64,000 bases of DNA from Vitrella brassicaformis (taxonomy: Eukaryota; Sar; Vitrellaceae): the NCBI GenBank assembly GCA_001179505.1, contig CDMY01000123.1, positions 120,769 through 184,768 on the forward strand, written 5' to 3'. The notes beneath the pieces are model-generated. The model had not been told where the DNA came from. It did not search any database and saw nothing but the letters and a program-made list of their open reading frames with translations. Positions 1 to 12,817 of the stretch are shown one piece after another. The stretch's first letter is position 1. Each line of letters starts with the position of its first letter. The position numbers and the translations under genes were made by a program.

Positions 1-2
1 AG

Positions 3-512
3 GTGCCCCTCTCTGCTGAAGATCGGCCGGCCAGACGTCAAGGCCAAGAACCTCTGGCTATTCGGATTCGAATACGACCAAATCAAAGAGATGGTCAAGA
101 GGTACGTAAATATTGCCATCGTGTACATGCTCACGAGTCCTATGGCGTGTGGCTGCGTGTGTGGCGTCGTGTGATGTGTTGCCGGCCATCCCTTTATTCT
201 AGGTGGCCCCGTCTGTTGACACAATCAGTGGACAGGTGCTACCGGCCCAAGATGCACCTGTACGAGAAGCAGATCAAGGGCGACCTGTCGGACATCATCG
301 CCTTCCCCCAGTACTTCTCCTACGGCCTGCGCTCCATCCTCATGCCGCGCATCGACGCACTGACGCGCGTCGGCGTCGCCCTCCCGCCGGTGAAGCAGCT
401 GTGCCTGCTGAGCGATGACGTCTGGTGCGAGGCCTTCAGCGTGCCCAAGGAGTACCTGCTCGAGGCCAGACTGGAGAATATGTACAAGCCAGCACCGGCA
501 GAGAACATCTAG
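3..512 (+). CDS. mTERF-domain protein, C-terminal part
   Basis: Last two exons of a gene that begins left of the window. The exon to 101 ends AG before a GTACGT donor, and the intron ends at a CAG at 233-235, so the reading runs MVKR then CYRPKMHLYEKQ and on to a TAG at 510-512. The segment with FPQYFSYGLRSILMPRIDAL is the typical mTERF helical repeat (aromatic-rich FPxYFSY followed by a basic helix). Members are modular alpha-helical nucleic-acid-binding proteins of mitochondria or plastids that act in organelle transcription, translation or RNA processing. The N-terminal targeting region is not in the window, so the target organelle cannot be told. A CAG acceptor is also possible further left (around 201) but would break the motif. 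Confidence 0.75.
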   Translation: MPLSAEDRPARRQGQEPLAIRIRIRPNQRDGQEVRKYCHRVHAHESYGVWLRVWRRVMCCRPSLYSRWPRLLTQSVDRCYRPKMHLYEKQIKGDLSDIIAFPQYFSYGLRSILMPRIDALTRVGVALPPVKQLCLLSDDVWCEAFSVPKEYLLEARLENMYKPAPAENI

Positions 513-1814
513 TCTAGATGGACACGACGGACGAACAGAGAGAGCGAGGGAGGGAGAGGGAGAGGAGGGATTTCAACCGATCGCTGCATGTCTTGGTTGC
601 TGGATGACACAGCAAGAGAGAGAGAGAGAGAGAGAGAGGTGGAGGGGTGGCTGTGAAGCAGTCTGTGTTGTCTGGCGGCGGCCTCTCGTACTGGATGGTC
701 GCGATGTGTGTGTGTGTGTGTGTGTGTTTGTCATATATCGGACATGGTCAGTCATTGTTGTGACGGTGAATGCATGCATTTCATCCTCAGAATGAGAGCT
801 TCGCTGCCTGTGTCATTTCGTCAGACGTACGCACACTGAATACATTAATGTCAGTTGTCCGCTGGAGTTCGCACGCACATGGACACACACACACACACAC
901 ATCCATCCATCAATCAATCCGTATGCTGCACAAGGCTCCACCCAGTTGGCTTTTCCACAGCAGCAACGCAACGCGCCACACAAGACGACCACAACACGAT
1001 GGTACGCAAGGAAAACGACCACATGAGTCCGCCAAAGAATGGGTGTGGCGGTGGAGGGACGCATGGAGGTGTTGGCGCACAGGCAGTGACGGCAAGGCAC
1101 GGCCATCATCGTCTGGGCACCAACACACCATTGCGTCCATCCATCCATCCATACATCACATAGCGCACCATCATGTCCATCCAATGCACCAAGCCAGTAG
1201 ACATACATCCACATACACATGCACAAGCCAGTAGACATCCCTCCCTCCCTCCCTCCCTCCATTTGCCTCTTCTCTCTCGGTACGGTCGGTATATACATCA
1301 GATAGACAGAGGCATACAGTACTTATACAGAGAAAGACGTGGCCGACAAGTGATGTGATGCACATCAACAGGCATGCCATAGTGAACGAACGGCATATAT
1401 TGAATATATCAGTACTTACATAACGCTTGTTTCCTAACACGCACGCCAGCATGCCCTCAGTCAGTGATGGATAGCCCTGTGTGTGTCGCTCATTTCATTC
1501 TCTTTGCTGTCTTTTCTGAGCGTTTGTGTCTGCCGGTTCGTTCGATGCGCCTCGAACGCACGCAAACGATCCAAAAAGGCAGCAAAGTGAAGGTGAGTGA
1601 GCACACCACACCAACCAGTCAGTCACAATCATCAAAACCAACCAACACAGAGAGGGAGTGTGCGCGTGCGAGCGTGTGTGTGTATGGTGTGTGCGACAAA
1701 ACCACCCCACACACCCACCATGAGCCAATCCATCCTTCTCCCTCCCTCCCACCCTCCCATATGCACATGGTCGCTCTCTGTATCTGTCTGTCTGTCTATC
1801 TATCAGTATCTCGC
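513..1814. other. Intergenic, low complexity
   Basis: Space between the mTERF stop and the 3' end of the convergent RING gene. It holds a GA run (about 618-638), a TG run (704-727), CA runs near 880-900, and CATC/GATG tetranucleotide runs (1135-1160) and CCCT runs (1240-1260). The open frames here consist of His-Thr or Cys-Val repeats and look like simple-sequence artefacts. I see no gene. Confidence 0.6.
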
Positions 1815-2644
1815 TTAGGATTGGTAGATTCGGAATGTGCGTTCGATCCGTTGTTGGCATATGGGGCAGCGGCCTGTGGACCTCACTACCGACGTGGCGC
1901 ACGCTTGGCACACGCAGAGGTGGTCTGACAACAAACAAACAAGCATACACACACACATACATACAGCAACACCAGGTGTGTATGTGTGTGTGTGTGTGAT
2001 GTCTGTTTGTTCTTGTGTTGTGTGTGCTCTCACTGCATGGGCTGAATGCATGTGTCTTGTGCCGCTCGTGGCACACCGCACAGAAGCGCTCCAAGTCGCG
2101 CCGCTCCTGCAGCTCCCTCTCTACCGCAGACACCTGACGCTTCAACTGACACACAGACACACACGCGGAAGCACAAACAGGTAGAGGAATACAGGCTTGT
2201 CGTGTGTGTGTGTGTCCATATCACCTGATCCAACCGTGCCTCTAGCTGGGCCATGCTCATATTGCCATATCCCCCACCCCTACCGCCACCCCCTCCCCCT
2301 CCCGCCGCCTCCACCCTCACCGCCCCCTGCCGCCGCAGCTGCTGGATCTCACGGTTGAGGCTCTCGTTGATGCTCGCCTGTTTGTCGATGATCTCGTCCT
2401 TCCTGTCACTCTCGCGGCGGAGTTTGGCAATTTCCTTCAGCAGCTGGTCGTAGTTCTCCAAATCCCGAAGCCTCTCCTCTTCCTCGTCATGCGGTTGGTT
2501 GCGGTGGTGGCCGTAGTTGGTGCGATGGCGGCGGTCTCTATCAGGGAACAAGTCGCGCTGAGAGCCGCGCTGCTCCGTCCGGCGGCGGTCGGTGTCGTAC
2601 ACCATCTCAAATCTGCGGCCGCCCTGCCGCCTAGTGGCCGACAT
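1815..2644 (-). CDS. Coiled-coil RING-finger protein (213 aa)
   Basis: Three exons: 2225-2644, 2034-2145 and 1815-1924, giving 642 nt in frame with ATG at 2644 and TAA at 1815-1817. Residues 1-60 are basic and polar. About 60-110 is a charged heptad-rich coiled coil (ENYDQLLKEIAKLRRESDRK), followed by a Gly run. The C-terminal 50 residues form a C3HC4-type RING: FCAVCHERH, then SPCNHLCVCQAC, then GRCPICQQRIERTF. The RING is only complete after splicing the second and third exons, which supports the model. RINGs of this C-terminal form are found in E3 ubiquitin ligases, so ubiquitin transfer with the coiled coil as oligomerisation or substrate arm is likely. Both introns are short and TG/CA-rich. 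Confidence 0.8.
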
Positions 2645-3000
2645 GCAGGACAGTCAAGGTGAGCGATGAGGGGCGGAGGGGCGGGAAGAGTGGGACATCT
2701 GCGGGCGGGCGGTGAGGGAAATAGGGATGCGGGGCGACGGATGGCAGGGAGATGGTCCTCCCCGCCGAAATGAGCTACCACCAGTGAGTGGTGGACGAGA
2801 TGCCGAATGCCGATGTCTAGAACGAAGGTCTCCTCAGCGACAAGATGAGGGCCGATGCCGCTCCTGCACACGCGCGCGGGAATTTGTTGCTGCTGGAAGG
2901 CTTATATGCTGTCTTCACTGCCTTGCAGAGTTTGAGCTCGCAAACAGAGAAACAATCGGAGAGAAATCTCGTTTGAGGCCCTGTGCGGCTTGGTTTGATC

Positions 3001-3458
3001 ATGTCGAAGCTCGACGGCCGGAAGGCGCGGCCGCGCGCGGCGCTCGACGACGACGATGTCGACATGGACGCCGGTGAGCTGCAACGACTCATCCCCGGGC
3101 TGATCTGGCGCACGGATGTGCGGCTGTGCGTGTGTCTGATGTGCTTGTTGTGCTTGTTGTGTGGTGGTAATGCGGTCAATGCGGTCAGACAACGACGATG
3201 GCGAGCCGATGTCGAAGCGGATGCGTTCGTCTGACTGGGACGATGAGTTCGAGCCGCTCAAGAGGAAAGACCTCGACGCACCGCTAGACCCCAACAATGA
3301 CAGGATAGGTAGGTATCGTATCTGATCTGATGCACATACCAGATCACTCATGGTCGGATGGATGGATGGATGGATATCTCTTTGTGTGTGCGCAGTGTTC
3401 ATGCAGATCGACATCGACCAGTACACTGGCAAGGCCAAGAGGGACATGTGGCCGCAAG

Positions 3459-3491
<33 letters not shown>

Positions 3492-6400
3492 CACACACAG
3501 GCAGACAGAGCGCCACATCCATCCATCCATCACGCGCATCCCCCGAGTGTGGATGCGTTGATCGACCAGGTGGCATCCCTGCGCCGGACCAGGAAGTGCC
3601 GATCCTGCGGATGTTTGGCGTGACGGAGGGCGGGCAGAGTGTGCTCGCACACATACACGGTTTCATGCCCTACTTCTACTGCCAGGCACGCACACAACCA
3701 ACCAACCACACCGATAGATAGCACAATCCACAAATCCCTCCATGTGTGTGTGTGTGTGTGTGTGTGTGTGATGGTGGTCTGTCTGTCTGTCTGTCTGTCA
3801 GTGTCCGGACAAGTGTCGCGATTCGGCCAAGATGAGGGCCAAACTCGAAGTCAGTCAGTCAGCAGCCAGCCGATACTAGAGATGTGCAGATCAGATGGTG
3901 TGTTGCTTGTGTGTGTCTGTGTGTGTGTAGGAGCGTTTGAGGGTAAACAACCGCGGCATCAAGCAGCTGGTGCTGCACGTAGAGGTCGTCCAGAAACAGG
4001 TGCATGCGCACACACACACAGGACATCGACACACAGATACCCAACACACACCACACCACACCACACCATTGCGGATGGATGGCTGGATGGGTTCGGCTTC
4101 GTGCAGTCTCTGATGTGGTATGTGCCCGACTCGACCGCTGACACTTCCCACTTCTTCCGCATCACAGTCGCACAGCCGAGGCTCGTGCCGCCATGCAGAG
4201 ATATCATAGAGAGAGGTGCGGTGGTGTGTCGGCCAGGGCCAGGCCAGCACCCCTCCCCCCTTTGCTATGCACCTGGTGTGGCTGTCTGTGGTGCGTGTGG
4301 TGTGTTAGGTTTGGAGTTGCAGCCGGGCGCGCGTGTGCCGACGACCCCCTACGCGACGTTTGAGAGCAACATCGCCTTCCCACTTCGGTACATGATCGAC
4401 AACGGCGTCACCGGCGGCTGTTGGGTGGAAGGTAGGTCGGCTGACGGAACGAACACACACATACATACCCATCCGCCCACACCCACACCCACACTAAGAA
4501 TGACGGCACTCGTTCGTGTGTACGTGTGTGGGTGGCGTCTGTCTGTGTGTGTGTAGTGCCTGCCGGTAGCTATCAGGTGCGCAGCCACGCCACGACGGTG
4601 GGGCTGTGTCAGATCGAGGTGGACCTTCCCTACACAGGTGGGTGTGGGTGCTGGTGGGCGTGAGTTATGCATCACACACAGCGGGGCTATCGAAGCTTTG
4701 CTCCATCCATCCTTTTCGTTCGTCAGATTTGGTGTCGTTGCCGACGGACGGTGACTACATGAAGCTGGCGCCCCTGCGTGTCCTGTCATTCGGTCAGGCG
4801 GCACACAACACACAACACACACATACACAGACAGACAGACATGCAGGCCACCTGTGGATGGATGACGTGTGTGGGGGTGTGGGGTCAGACATCGAGTGTG
4901 TCAAGCTCGAGGGCCAGGGGTTCCCTCAGGTAGGCCCCCCCCCTCAGCCACACACGCACGCACACGCAGCACACAGATGCGTGTGCACATATTGTCGTGT
5001 CATGCGTGTCGGTCAGGCTGAAGAGGACCCCGTCATTCAGATCGCAACCGTAGTCAAAATACACGGTAGGAACGAAACGACAGACAGACAGAAGTGCGTG
5101 CATCTGTGTGGGGTTTGTGCTGTCTGTCTGTCTGTCTGTCTGTATGTCTGTCTGTCTGTGTGTCTGTGTGTGTGCAGGTGATGAGGAGCCCCTGTGGAAG
5201 GCCGTGTTTGTGCTCGGCACATGCGCCCCTGTCGCCGGTCAGCCAGCCACACCACATGCGCATGGATCCTCATGGTCTATGTGTGTGTGCAGGTGCGCAC
5301 GTCTACACCTTCGAGACCGAGTATGAGCTGCTGCAGAGGTGGAGCGACTTCCTCACCATTGTAACCACCACACACACACACACACGAAGGAATACACACG
5401 TGGGGTGTGTGTGTGTGTGTGTGTGTGTGCAGGTTGACCCCGATGTGCTGACGGGTTACAATGTGATCAACTTCGACCTCAACTACCTCATCACGCGGGC
5501 AGGCATCCTCAAAGTCGACAAATTCGCACACATCGGTCGGTCGCTCCGCCCGTCAGCCAGCCAGCCACACGCGTGTGTGTGTCTGTGTCTGTGTCTGTGT
5601 ATGTGTATGTGTATGTGTGTGTGTGTGTGTGCAGGTCGCATTCAGACTGCCAAGAGCAAGATTCGCGACACTGTGTTTCAGTCCAGGGCGTACGGCATCC
5701 GGGAGAACAAAGAGATCAGTGAGTTGACTCCACACCACACCACACCACACACGTGTGCCTGCCTGCACGTCTGGGCGTGCAACCAGATACGGAGGGCCGC
5801 GTGCAGTTCGACGTGCTTCATGCCATTCAGAGGGACCACAAGCTCAGGTGGGCACACACACACACACACACATCCATCCATCTATTCGCTGCAGGTCGTA
5901 TTCGCTCAACGCCGTCTCAGCCCACTTCCTCAACGAACAGAAGGCAGGCAAGCACACACACGCCCATCCATGTACACCTCCTGCACACGTGCCTGCCTGC
6001 CTGCCTGTCTGCCTCTCTGCTGCTGTGTGTGCAGGAGGATGTGCACTACAGCATGATCGGGGACCTCCACAGGGGCAACGCCGAGACTCGCCAACGCGTC
6101 GCATCCTACTGCCTCAAGGCACGCAAGGAGCCACAGACAGATGACAACCACATGTGGAGAGAGAGAGAGAGAGAGAGATGCACGTATGGGTGTGTGTGCT
6201 GTGTGTGCTGTGTCGGGTGTGGTGTGTGGGTGTGTGGTGCAGGATGCGACCCTGCCGCTGCGTCTGATGGACCACCTGCTGTGCATGTACAACTACGTGG
6301 AGATGGCCAGGGTCACCGGCACGCCGCTCAGCTACCTGCTCACACGGTGCGGTCAGCAAGCAACAAGACAGACAGACACACAGACAGATGGATGGCTGCT

Positions 6401-9400
6401 CGCATGGCTTGCACAAACACAAGCAATGTCCCTCCTCCCTGTGTGGTGTGCCGTGAATGGTTTGGTTTGGTTGGCTGGCAGTGGTCAGCAGATCAAGGTC
6501 GTGAGCCAGCTCTACCGCACCTGCCTCAAGCTGGGGTACATCTTCCCATACGCTAAACAAGAAGTACGGTCGCACCCCCTCCCCCCTCCCCCTCCCCCCT
6601 CCACACACACGCACGGGCTGGTGCATAAGATGATGCACACACACACACGCGTCTGTGGTGTGTGTGTGTGTGTGTGTGTGTCAGTCTTCCGAGGAAAAGT
6701 TCGAGGGTGCGACCGTGCTGGAGCCTGAGAAGGTGTGCTGTGCTTTGTGGGTGGATACACACACGCACACATCCATCCATGCGTCCATCCATCCGTCTGT
6801 GCATCTGTGTGTGTGCAGGACTTCTACGGGGAGCCGATCGCCACGCTCGACTTCGCGTCGCTGTACCCCTCCATCATGATGGTGTGTATGTACGCCACAC
6901 ACACCCACAGACAGACACCAACACAGTGTCTCATGGCTGGATGGCTGGCTTCAGGCGTACAATCTGTGCTACTGCACCCTCATCCCGCCCCAATACGTGT
7001 CCCAGATGAACCCTGACGAGGTGAAGGGCGGGGTGTCCTGCCGCCGCTCATGGATAGTGTGGCTGATGTGTTGATGTGTTGATGTGTGTGTTTGTGCACT
7101 GCAGTACACCAAGACGCCCATCGGCCACTGCTTCGTCAAGAAGGACAACCGACAGGTACGGTATGCCTGTTTGGGGGAGGGATGGGTGCTCATATGTGTG
7201 TGTGTGGGTGTGTGCGTGTGTAGGGTGTGTTGCCGCTGGTGCTGACCGAGCTGCTGGCTGCGCGAAAGGCACACAGACATGCACACACACACACACAAAT
7301 GAGCAGCCCACCGCATTCGTGTGTGCCTCACATCGCGTGTGTGTGCAGCGTGCCAAGAAGGACATGAACGCTGCGCAAGACCCACTCACGAAAATGGTAC
7401 ATTAATTACATGGATGGCACCACACCCACACACCTGCTCACATACGCACACACAGAGAGCCAGATGGCCAGCCAGTGGGATACCATCGGTGTGTGTGTGT
7501 AGGTGCTCAACGGTCGTCAGCTGGCCCTGAAGATCTCCGCCAACTCGGTCTATGGCTTCACGGGCGCCACGGTCAGTCACATCTATCTCCCCCCCTCTCT
7601 CTCTCTCTCTCTGTGTGTGTGTGGATGGATGGATGGATGGATGTGTGTGTGTGCAGGTGGGTCAGCTGGCGTGTCTTGAGATCTCCTCGTCTGTGACGGC
7701 ATTCGGACGGCAAATGATCGACCAGACCAAAGAGGTAATCTCTCTCTCTCTCTGTCTGTGCCAACCACACTCATACACACACAGTGGGTGTCCATCTCTC
7801 TCTCTGCGTGCGTCTTTGTGTGTCATTTGTGTGTGTCTGCAGCATGTGGAGCGTCGTTACAAGGTAGCCGCGGGCTACCCCCACGACGCAAAAGTCATTT
7901 ACGGCGACACCGATAGCGTCATGGTGTGGATCCGACCCCACCCCCTCTCAGCCCCATTGTCGTACCGTCCTACATCTCTCTCTCTCTCTCTCCCCGTCTG
8001 TCTGTGTGGGGGTACAGGTCAATTTCGGCGAGATCAGCGTTGAAGAGGCCATGAAATACGGTAGCAGGCAGGCAGCCACGGCAGAGACGACTGGACCGTC
8101 ATGTGTGTCGCCACACACATCCACACACATCCACACACTGACTGACTGACTGACAGGTCTGGAGGCGTCCCAGGAGATCAGCAAGACATTCCCCCCACCG
8201 ATCAGACTCGAATTCGAGAAGGTTTGCGCCCTATCAACACACGCACACACGAGATACCTACAACACGGGAACCATCGTATATGGCTGGCTGGATGGCTGG
8301 ATGGCGACAGGTGTATTGTCCGTTCCTGCTGATGAACAAGAAGCGCTACGCCGGGCTGATCTGGACCAAACCCGAGAAATATGACAAAATGGACTGCAAG
8401 GGCATCGAGGCAAGCACCCTGAACCCTGCACACGCAGCCACACACACACAATCAGCAGACACCTTCCTTTCTCTCTCTCCGTGTGTGTGTGTGTTCAGAC
8501 GGTGCGTCGCGATTGGTGTGAGTTGGTACAGAAGACCGTAGACGATGTGCTCAACCTCATCCTCGTGTAAGCACCATACCTCCACACATCCATCCATAGA
8601 GATACACGTGTGTGCTGCCTGCCTGCCTGCCTGCCTGGGTGGGCGTCTGGGTGTCAGGGAGCGTTCGGTGCCGCAGGCCAAGGAGTGCGTCAAGCGAGTA
8701 GGGAGGGAGGGAGGAAGGGGACACACACAAGCATACACACACATGGGCCCATGGATGGATGAGTGTCCCTGTGCCTTTGCCTGTGTGATTTACGCTGACT
8801 CGTGGGCGGGCAGGTGGTGGCGGATCTGCTGCAGAACAAGGTCGACATGAGCCTGCTCGTCATATCCAAGAGCTTAGGTACCATACCATGCCCACACGCG
8901 GCCACCCATCCCCCATCCGTGCATCAATGTGTGTGCAGCCAAGAGCGCCAATGCCGAGGATTATAAGGCCAAGCAGCCACACGTCGAACTCGCTGAGCGC
9001 ATGAGGGCTCGAGGCAAGAACCCCCCCCACACACACCCACACACACTCACACACACTTATAGATGACCGTGTTTGTTCATCTGTGTGTGGCATGACATGG
9101 CCTGCAGACCCCACGAGCGCCCCTGCCGTCGGCGATCGCGTCGCATTCGTCTACATCAAGGGACACAAAGGTCACTCAGCCAGCCAACACACACAATGAT
9201 CTGCTAAGCGGCTGTGTGTGCAGATGCTCGTGCGTACGAGAAGGCCGAGGACCCCCTGTACGTGTTGGAGCAGAACCTGGCCATCGACGCGCAGTACTAC
9301 CTCGAGCACCAACTCAAACAGCCTATCATCCGGTGGGGGGGCACGTGCACATCGAGGCACACAGACCCACCGGCGGCACATTCACACACATGTGTGTGTG

Positions 9401-10143
9401 TGGTGTGCAGGATATTCGAGCCGCTCATGGAGCGTCCCGAGTCTCTGTTCGCCGGGAACCACACTCTCAAGGTCTCTGTGCCGATGCCCGCTGGGGGCGC
9501 CATGGCGGTACGTATCCACACACACACACACGTGTCATGTGCACTCTGTCCGTGTGTGTGTGTATGCGTGTGGTTGCAGAAGTTTGTGCAGCGGTCGTTG
9601 ACGTGTCTGGGGTGCCGCGCGCCCATCAAGGAAGGCGCCCTCTGCAAAAACTGCAAAAAGAAGGAAATAGAGGTCATTCACACACAGATTACTTACTGTC
9701 CCCCTCTGTGTGCACCGCCATGGCTGTCTCTCTGTATCTGTGTCTCTGTGTTTCGATGTGCAGATCTACTTGAAGAAATTGGACACGTTCCGCGACAGGG
9801 AGCTCGAGTTCAACAAACTCTGGAGCGAGTGCCAACGGTCAGTCAGCCAATCCCACACACACACACACACACATCCATCCATCCATTTGTGTGTCTGTCT
9901 TTCCATCTGTGTGTGCATATTATGATTGTGCAGTTGCCAGGGTTCGCTGCACCAGGACGTCATCTGCACGTCCCGCGACTGCCCCATCTTCTACAGACGC
10001 GAGCGCGTCAAGAGAGACATTGCCCAAGCTGCGGTACGCACCGACGGGTGGAACTGTGCAGTCACACGTGGATTGATGCACCCCACTTCCCTGCGTGTGT
10101 GTGTGTGCAGGAGGCGATGCAGCGGCTCAAGATCGACTGGTAG
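3001..10143 (+). CDS. POLD1: DNA polymerase delta catalytic subunit
   Basis: Complete B-family replicative polymerase, 44 exons, 3225 nt in frame, 1074 aa (human 1107). It copies the lagging strand and proofreads in the nucleus. Exonuclease motifs: FDIEC (about residue 289), [11 protein letters not shown], and [11 protein letters not shown]. Polymerase motif A is [11 protein letters not shown] (about 578), motif [14 protein letters not shown], motif C YGDTDSVM (about 727). The C-terminus carries CysA (CLGC..CKNC) and CysB (CQRC..C..C, the Fe-S site); the last residues are MQRLKIDW. Start: ATG at 3001, followed by an acidic, NLS-like N-terminus. First exons 3001-3073, 3189-3308, 3396-3458, 3570-3685; last 10111-10143. 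Six of 43 introns are GC-AG (donors at 3686, 5944, 6119, 7269, 8410, 9014). Catalytic residues are all present, so it is expected to be active. Confidence 0.97.
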
Positions 10144-10619
10144 ACGAGCTGCAGACACGGGCGTGTAGAAAGGGGTTAATGGGGCCATATATGGGCGATG
10201 CATACATATTGTGTCTCTTTCGTACTGAGTGAGACCGTAGATAGATGAATGGATGTGTACAGGTCAGTGATGGTGATGTTAGTAGTGCGGACGGGCACGC
10301 AGTGTACATATGCGGATCGATTCAGCCATACATGCAATCGTCTGTCGGTCCACCCACCATCACACCGTAGCAGCGATACCCAGAACACAACAGTCACACT
10401 CAGGACAGAATGCAAACACATGAAGACACAGACACCCACACTAGAGGGCATGGGACACAAAGACCTAGTGAGGTAGCGGTCGATCAACACTACTATGCAG
10501 CAATGCAGGCACTCTGACGGGGCACAATTGATGGCACACAGACACGTGAGGACACATCTCTGAAAGTCACACGCAGCAGCACCAAAATGGAACATGAAGG
10601 GCAGGAAGCGTCAGTACGT
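10144..10619. other. Convergent 3' intergenic
   Basis: Lies between the POLD1 stop and the stop of the next gene on the other strand. It presumably holds both 3' UTRs. Unlike the neighbouring intergenic DNA it is not dominated by simple repeats. No gene or strong structure was seen. Confidence 0.5.
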
Positions 10620-12513
10620 TTAAAAAACCTCCAACACCTCTATCTCGTCAGTATCGAACACCCCACCACCTCCCAAAAGCGCCCGACCTACTCCGTCCAT
10701 GTCTCCCTGGTAGCCAGCAGACACATCCTCTGCGCTGATGAATTGATGACATCGGTTGAGGTCATCCCCGGCCCGACCCACTCCCGGTGGCCACCATCCT
10801 AGCAGCAGATGCCCCCCAATGAAAATGTAGCACTGCCCATACGCGGCGCTTGACAGGCTGCTGTTCCTCCCCGCCACAAGCAGGCTAGCTCTGGGGGCGT
10901 CGTGGCCTATGAATTTCCGATTCGGATCCCGGTTGATTTCGATTATTGCTGGATGGTCGCCGAGTTGAAAGTAGCACACCCGACACTGCCACATGGCTTG
11001 CTGTGCTGGCGGTTCGGGCATGGTGAAGTCGACGAAGCATGCAAAGCGGCGTTCACGATTGCGGACCCTCACACGGATTGCAAAGAGGAGGGGGCCGTGG
11101 CCAACCACTCGGTCCAGGAGGTCTACATGTCTCCAGCCGTCTCGAGATGCACTGCATTACGAAAAGACTCTAGACCATTTCACGTCTTTATTTGTGCAGT
11201 AGCCTACCGATAGAGAAGCCGGAATGACTTGGGTGCCCCCAGGCCGTTACAAATGACTCTCATGTCCCGCACACCACGGATGACCTGCCAGCAACATGTT
11301 ACAGAGGTCTTGCAGCGACACTTTGCGTGCCTCACCTGGCTGTTGCAGCTCGGCCGGAAGAAGAAGGACGTGAGCGAGCAGCCACCCAGGATCGCTGACA
11401 GGGCTATTGCTACCTGTATACGACGCAGAGAGGCTTTTTGCAATGGTCGACCGAGTCTGTTGCTGAACACCTACCAGCGTGCTGTTGTCGGTCTCCCTGC
11501 TGTCTCCTGAATCGCCGATCAGCTCGCGCACGCGTACACCTTGCTGGTCGAAGAGGCACGTTGTGCTGTTCATCACGAACAGGTCTCCGGCGGCAACTTT
11601 CACGGTCAGGTATTGGAGGCTCAGGCGGCCCTCGTCACACATGAGTCGGTTGCGGCCATGGATGATGAGAATTGTCTCGTCCGACGCGCCCTTGATAGTC
11701 AGGTTGCGCTCAGGGATGGACATTTGGTGATAACACGTCGCTGGTGCCCCATCGCTGCATCTGTGGGTCGACGGCTGGGCTCCCATGTTGATGTGCATGC
11801 TGGTGTTAATTTCGTGGTAGCCGCTCGTCAAGTAGATGTGGCGGGCTGACGCGTTGCCGACTAGTGGTGCCTCGATTGCGGCCTCCAGCGTCTTGCAGAG
11901 CCTCCCATCGTGTTCCGCCTCAAGTTCCCAAATGTGGTGCTTAGCGTCTTCATCACTCACCACCACCAGCCAGCCCTTCTTCAGCAAATCCTCGGCGTGG
12001 CTCCTCTCCCTCATTTGCATGTCCTTGAACGCATTGTCTGCTGGAGCGCCGAGGTTGGAGGCGACAGTGGTGTTGAGCTTGCTCCAGCCGGCTGAGTGGC
12101 AGGTGGCCAACAGGACAAACCCCAAGGCCACAGTCAGGGTGAGGCATATGAACGACCACTTCAGCAGCCGCTTGAGGTCCTCGGCGTGTCTGCTGATAGC
12201 CGCCTTGAGATCTGCCGCGTGTGTGTTGATGGTCACCAACGCCTGCTCTATGCCGCCCTTCACAATGGCGTTGAAGGTGCCAACATGAGCAAGGAACGTC
12301 TCCAGGAGGGGAATCAGCCGGCCGATGGTAACTTCGCCCGATCTCCTGCCGGAACTGCCGTACCTGCTCCACCAACCGGCCTACCGCATCGCCGCCGACT
12401 TCGTGGCCCGTGTTTGCCAGACGGCGAGAGCCACGGCTGACAGCACGAGCCGTCACAGCACCCCCCACAACAGTGGCAGCTGCCGTGAGAGCTGGCACTA
12501 ACCACCACACCAT
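10620..12513 (-). CDS. Membrane protein with beta-helix-like repeats (553 aa)
   Basis: Five exons in frame (12364-12513, 11475-12299, 11336-11413, 11208-11284, 10620-11151; 1662 nt). ATG at 12513 is followed by a hydrophobic stretch (VWWLVPALTAAATVV), then a heptad-like region and a clear membrane segment (FICLTLTVALGFVLL, about residue 95). The rest is probably lumenal or extracellular: repeated short hydrophobic strands such as RNLTIKGASDETILIIHG and LSLQYLTVKVAAGDLFVMN, typical of right-handed beta-helix (pectate-lyase-like) rungs, with many NxT/S sites. No catalytic residues can be assigned. Introns are only 51-64 nt and lack the long TG/CA tracts of POLD1. The first intron (12300-12363) is the least certain border. 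Function unknown; surface or wall carbohydrate interaction is a guess. Confidence 0.65.
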
Positions 12514-12817
12514 CCTCGAGAAGCCGTGGGGCTCTCCTCTGCTTTTTTTTCCGCTAAGCACGGAAGCTCGCAGCAGCTGGTCTCTCGAATGCGTTCCTGC
12601 GTTCACGATGCGACCCCGGGTGGCTCTGTGAGGGTAGTTTCTGCAGATCTGGACACATGCGTCGCCGTTTCGTCATTCTGATGATTCGTCGATTGCCCTT
12701 CGCTCTCTGGTACGTGTAAGACCACAAACACAGTCATGACAAAGCAGCAGACGATGACACGCCTCCTTTCATGTGGCTACAGAACATAGATTTCATCGTG
12801 TAATCATCAATCACATC
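12514..12817. promoter_or_regulatory. Divergent promoter region
   Basis: About 300 bp between the divergent starts of the beta-helix-like gene (-) and the MOB gene (+). It must hold both promoters. No TATA-like box or repeat stood out; an 8-T run lies at about 12543-12550. Confidence 0.4.
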
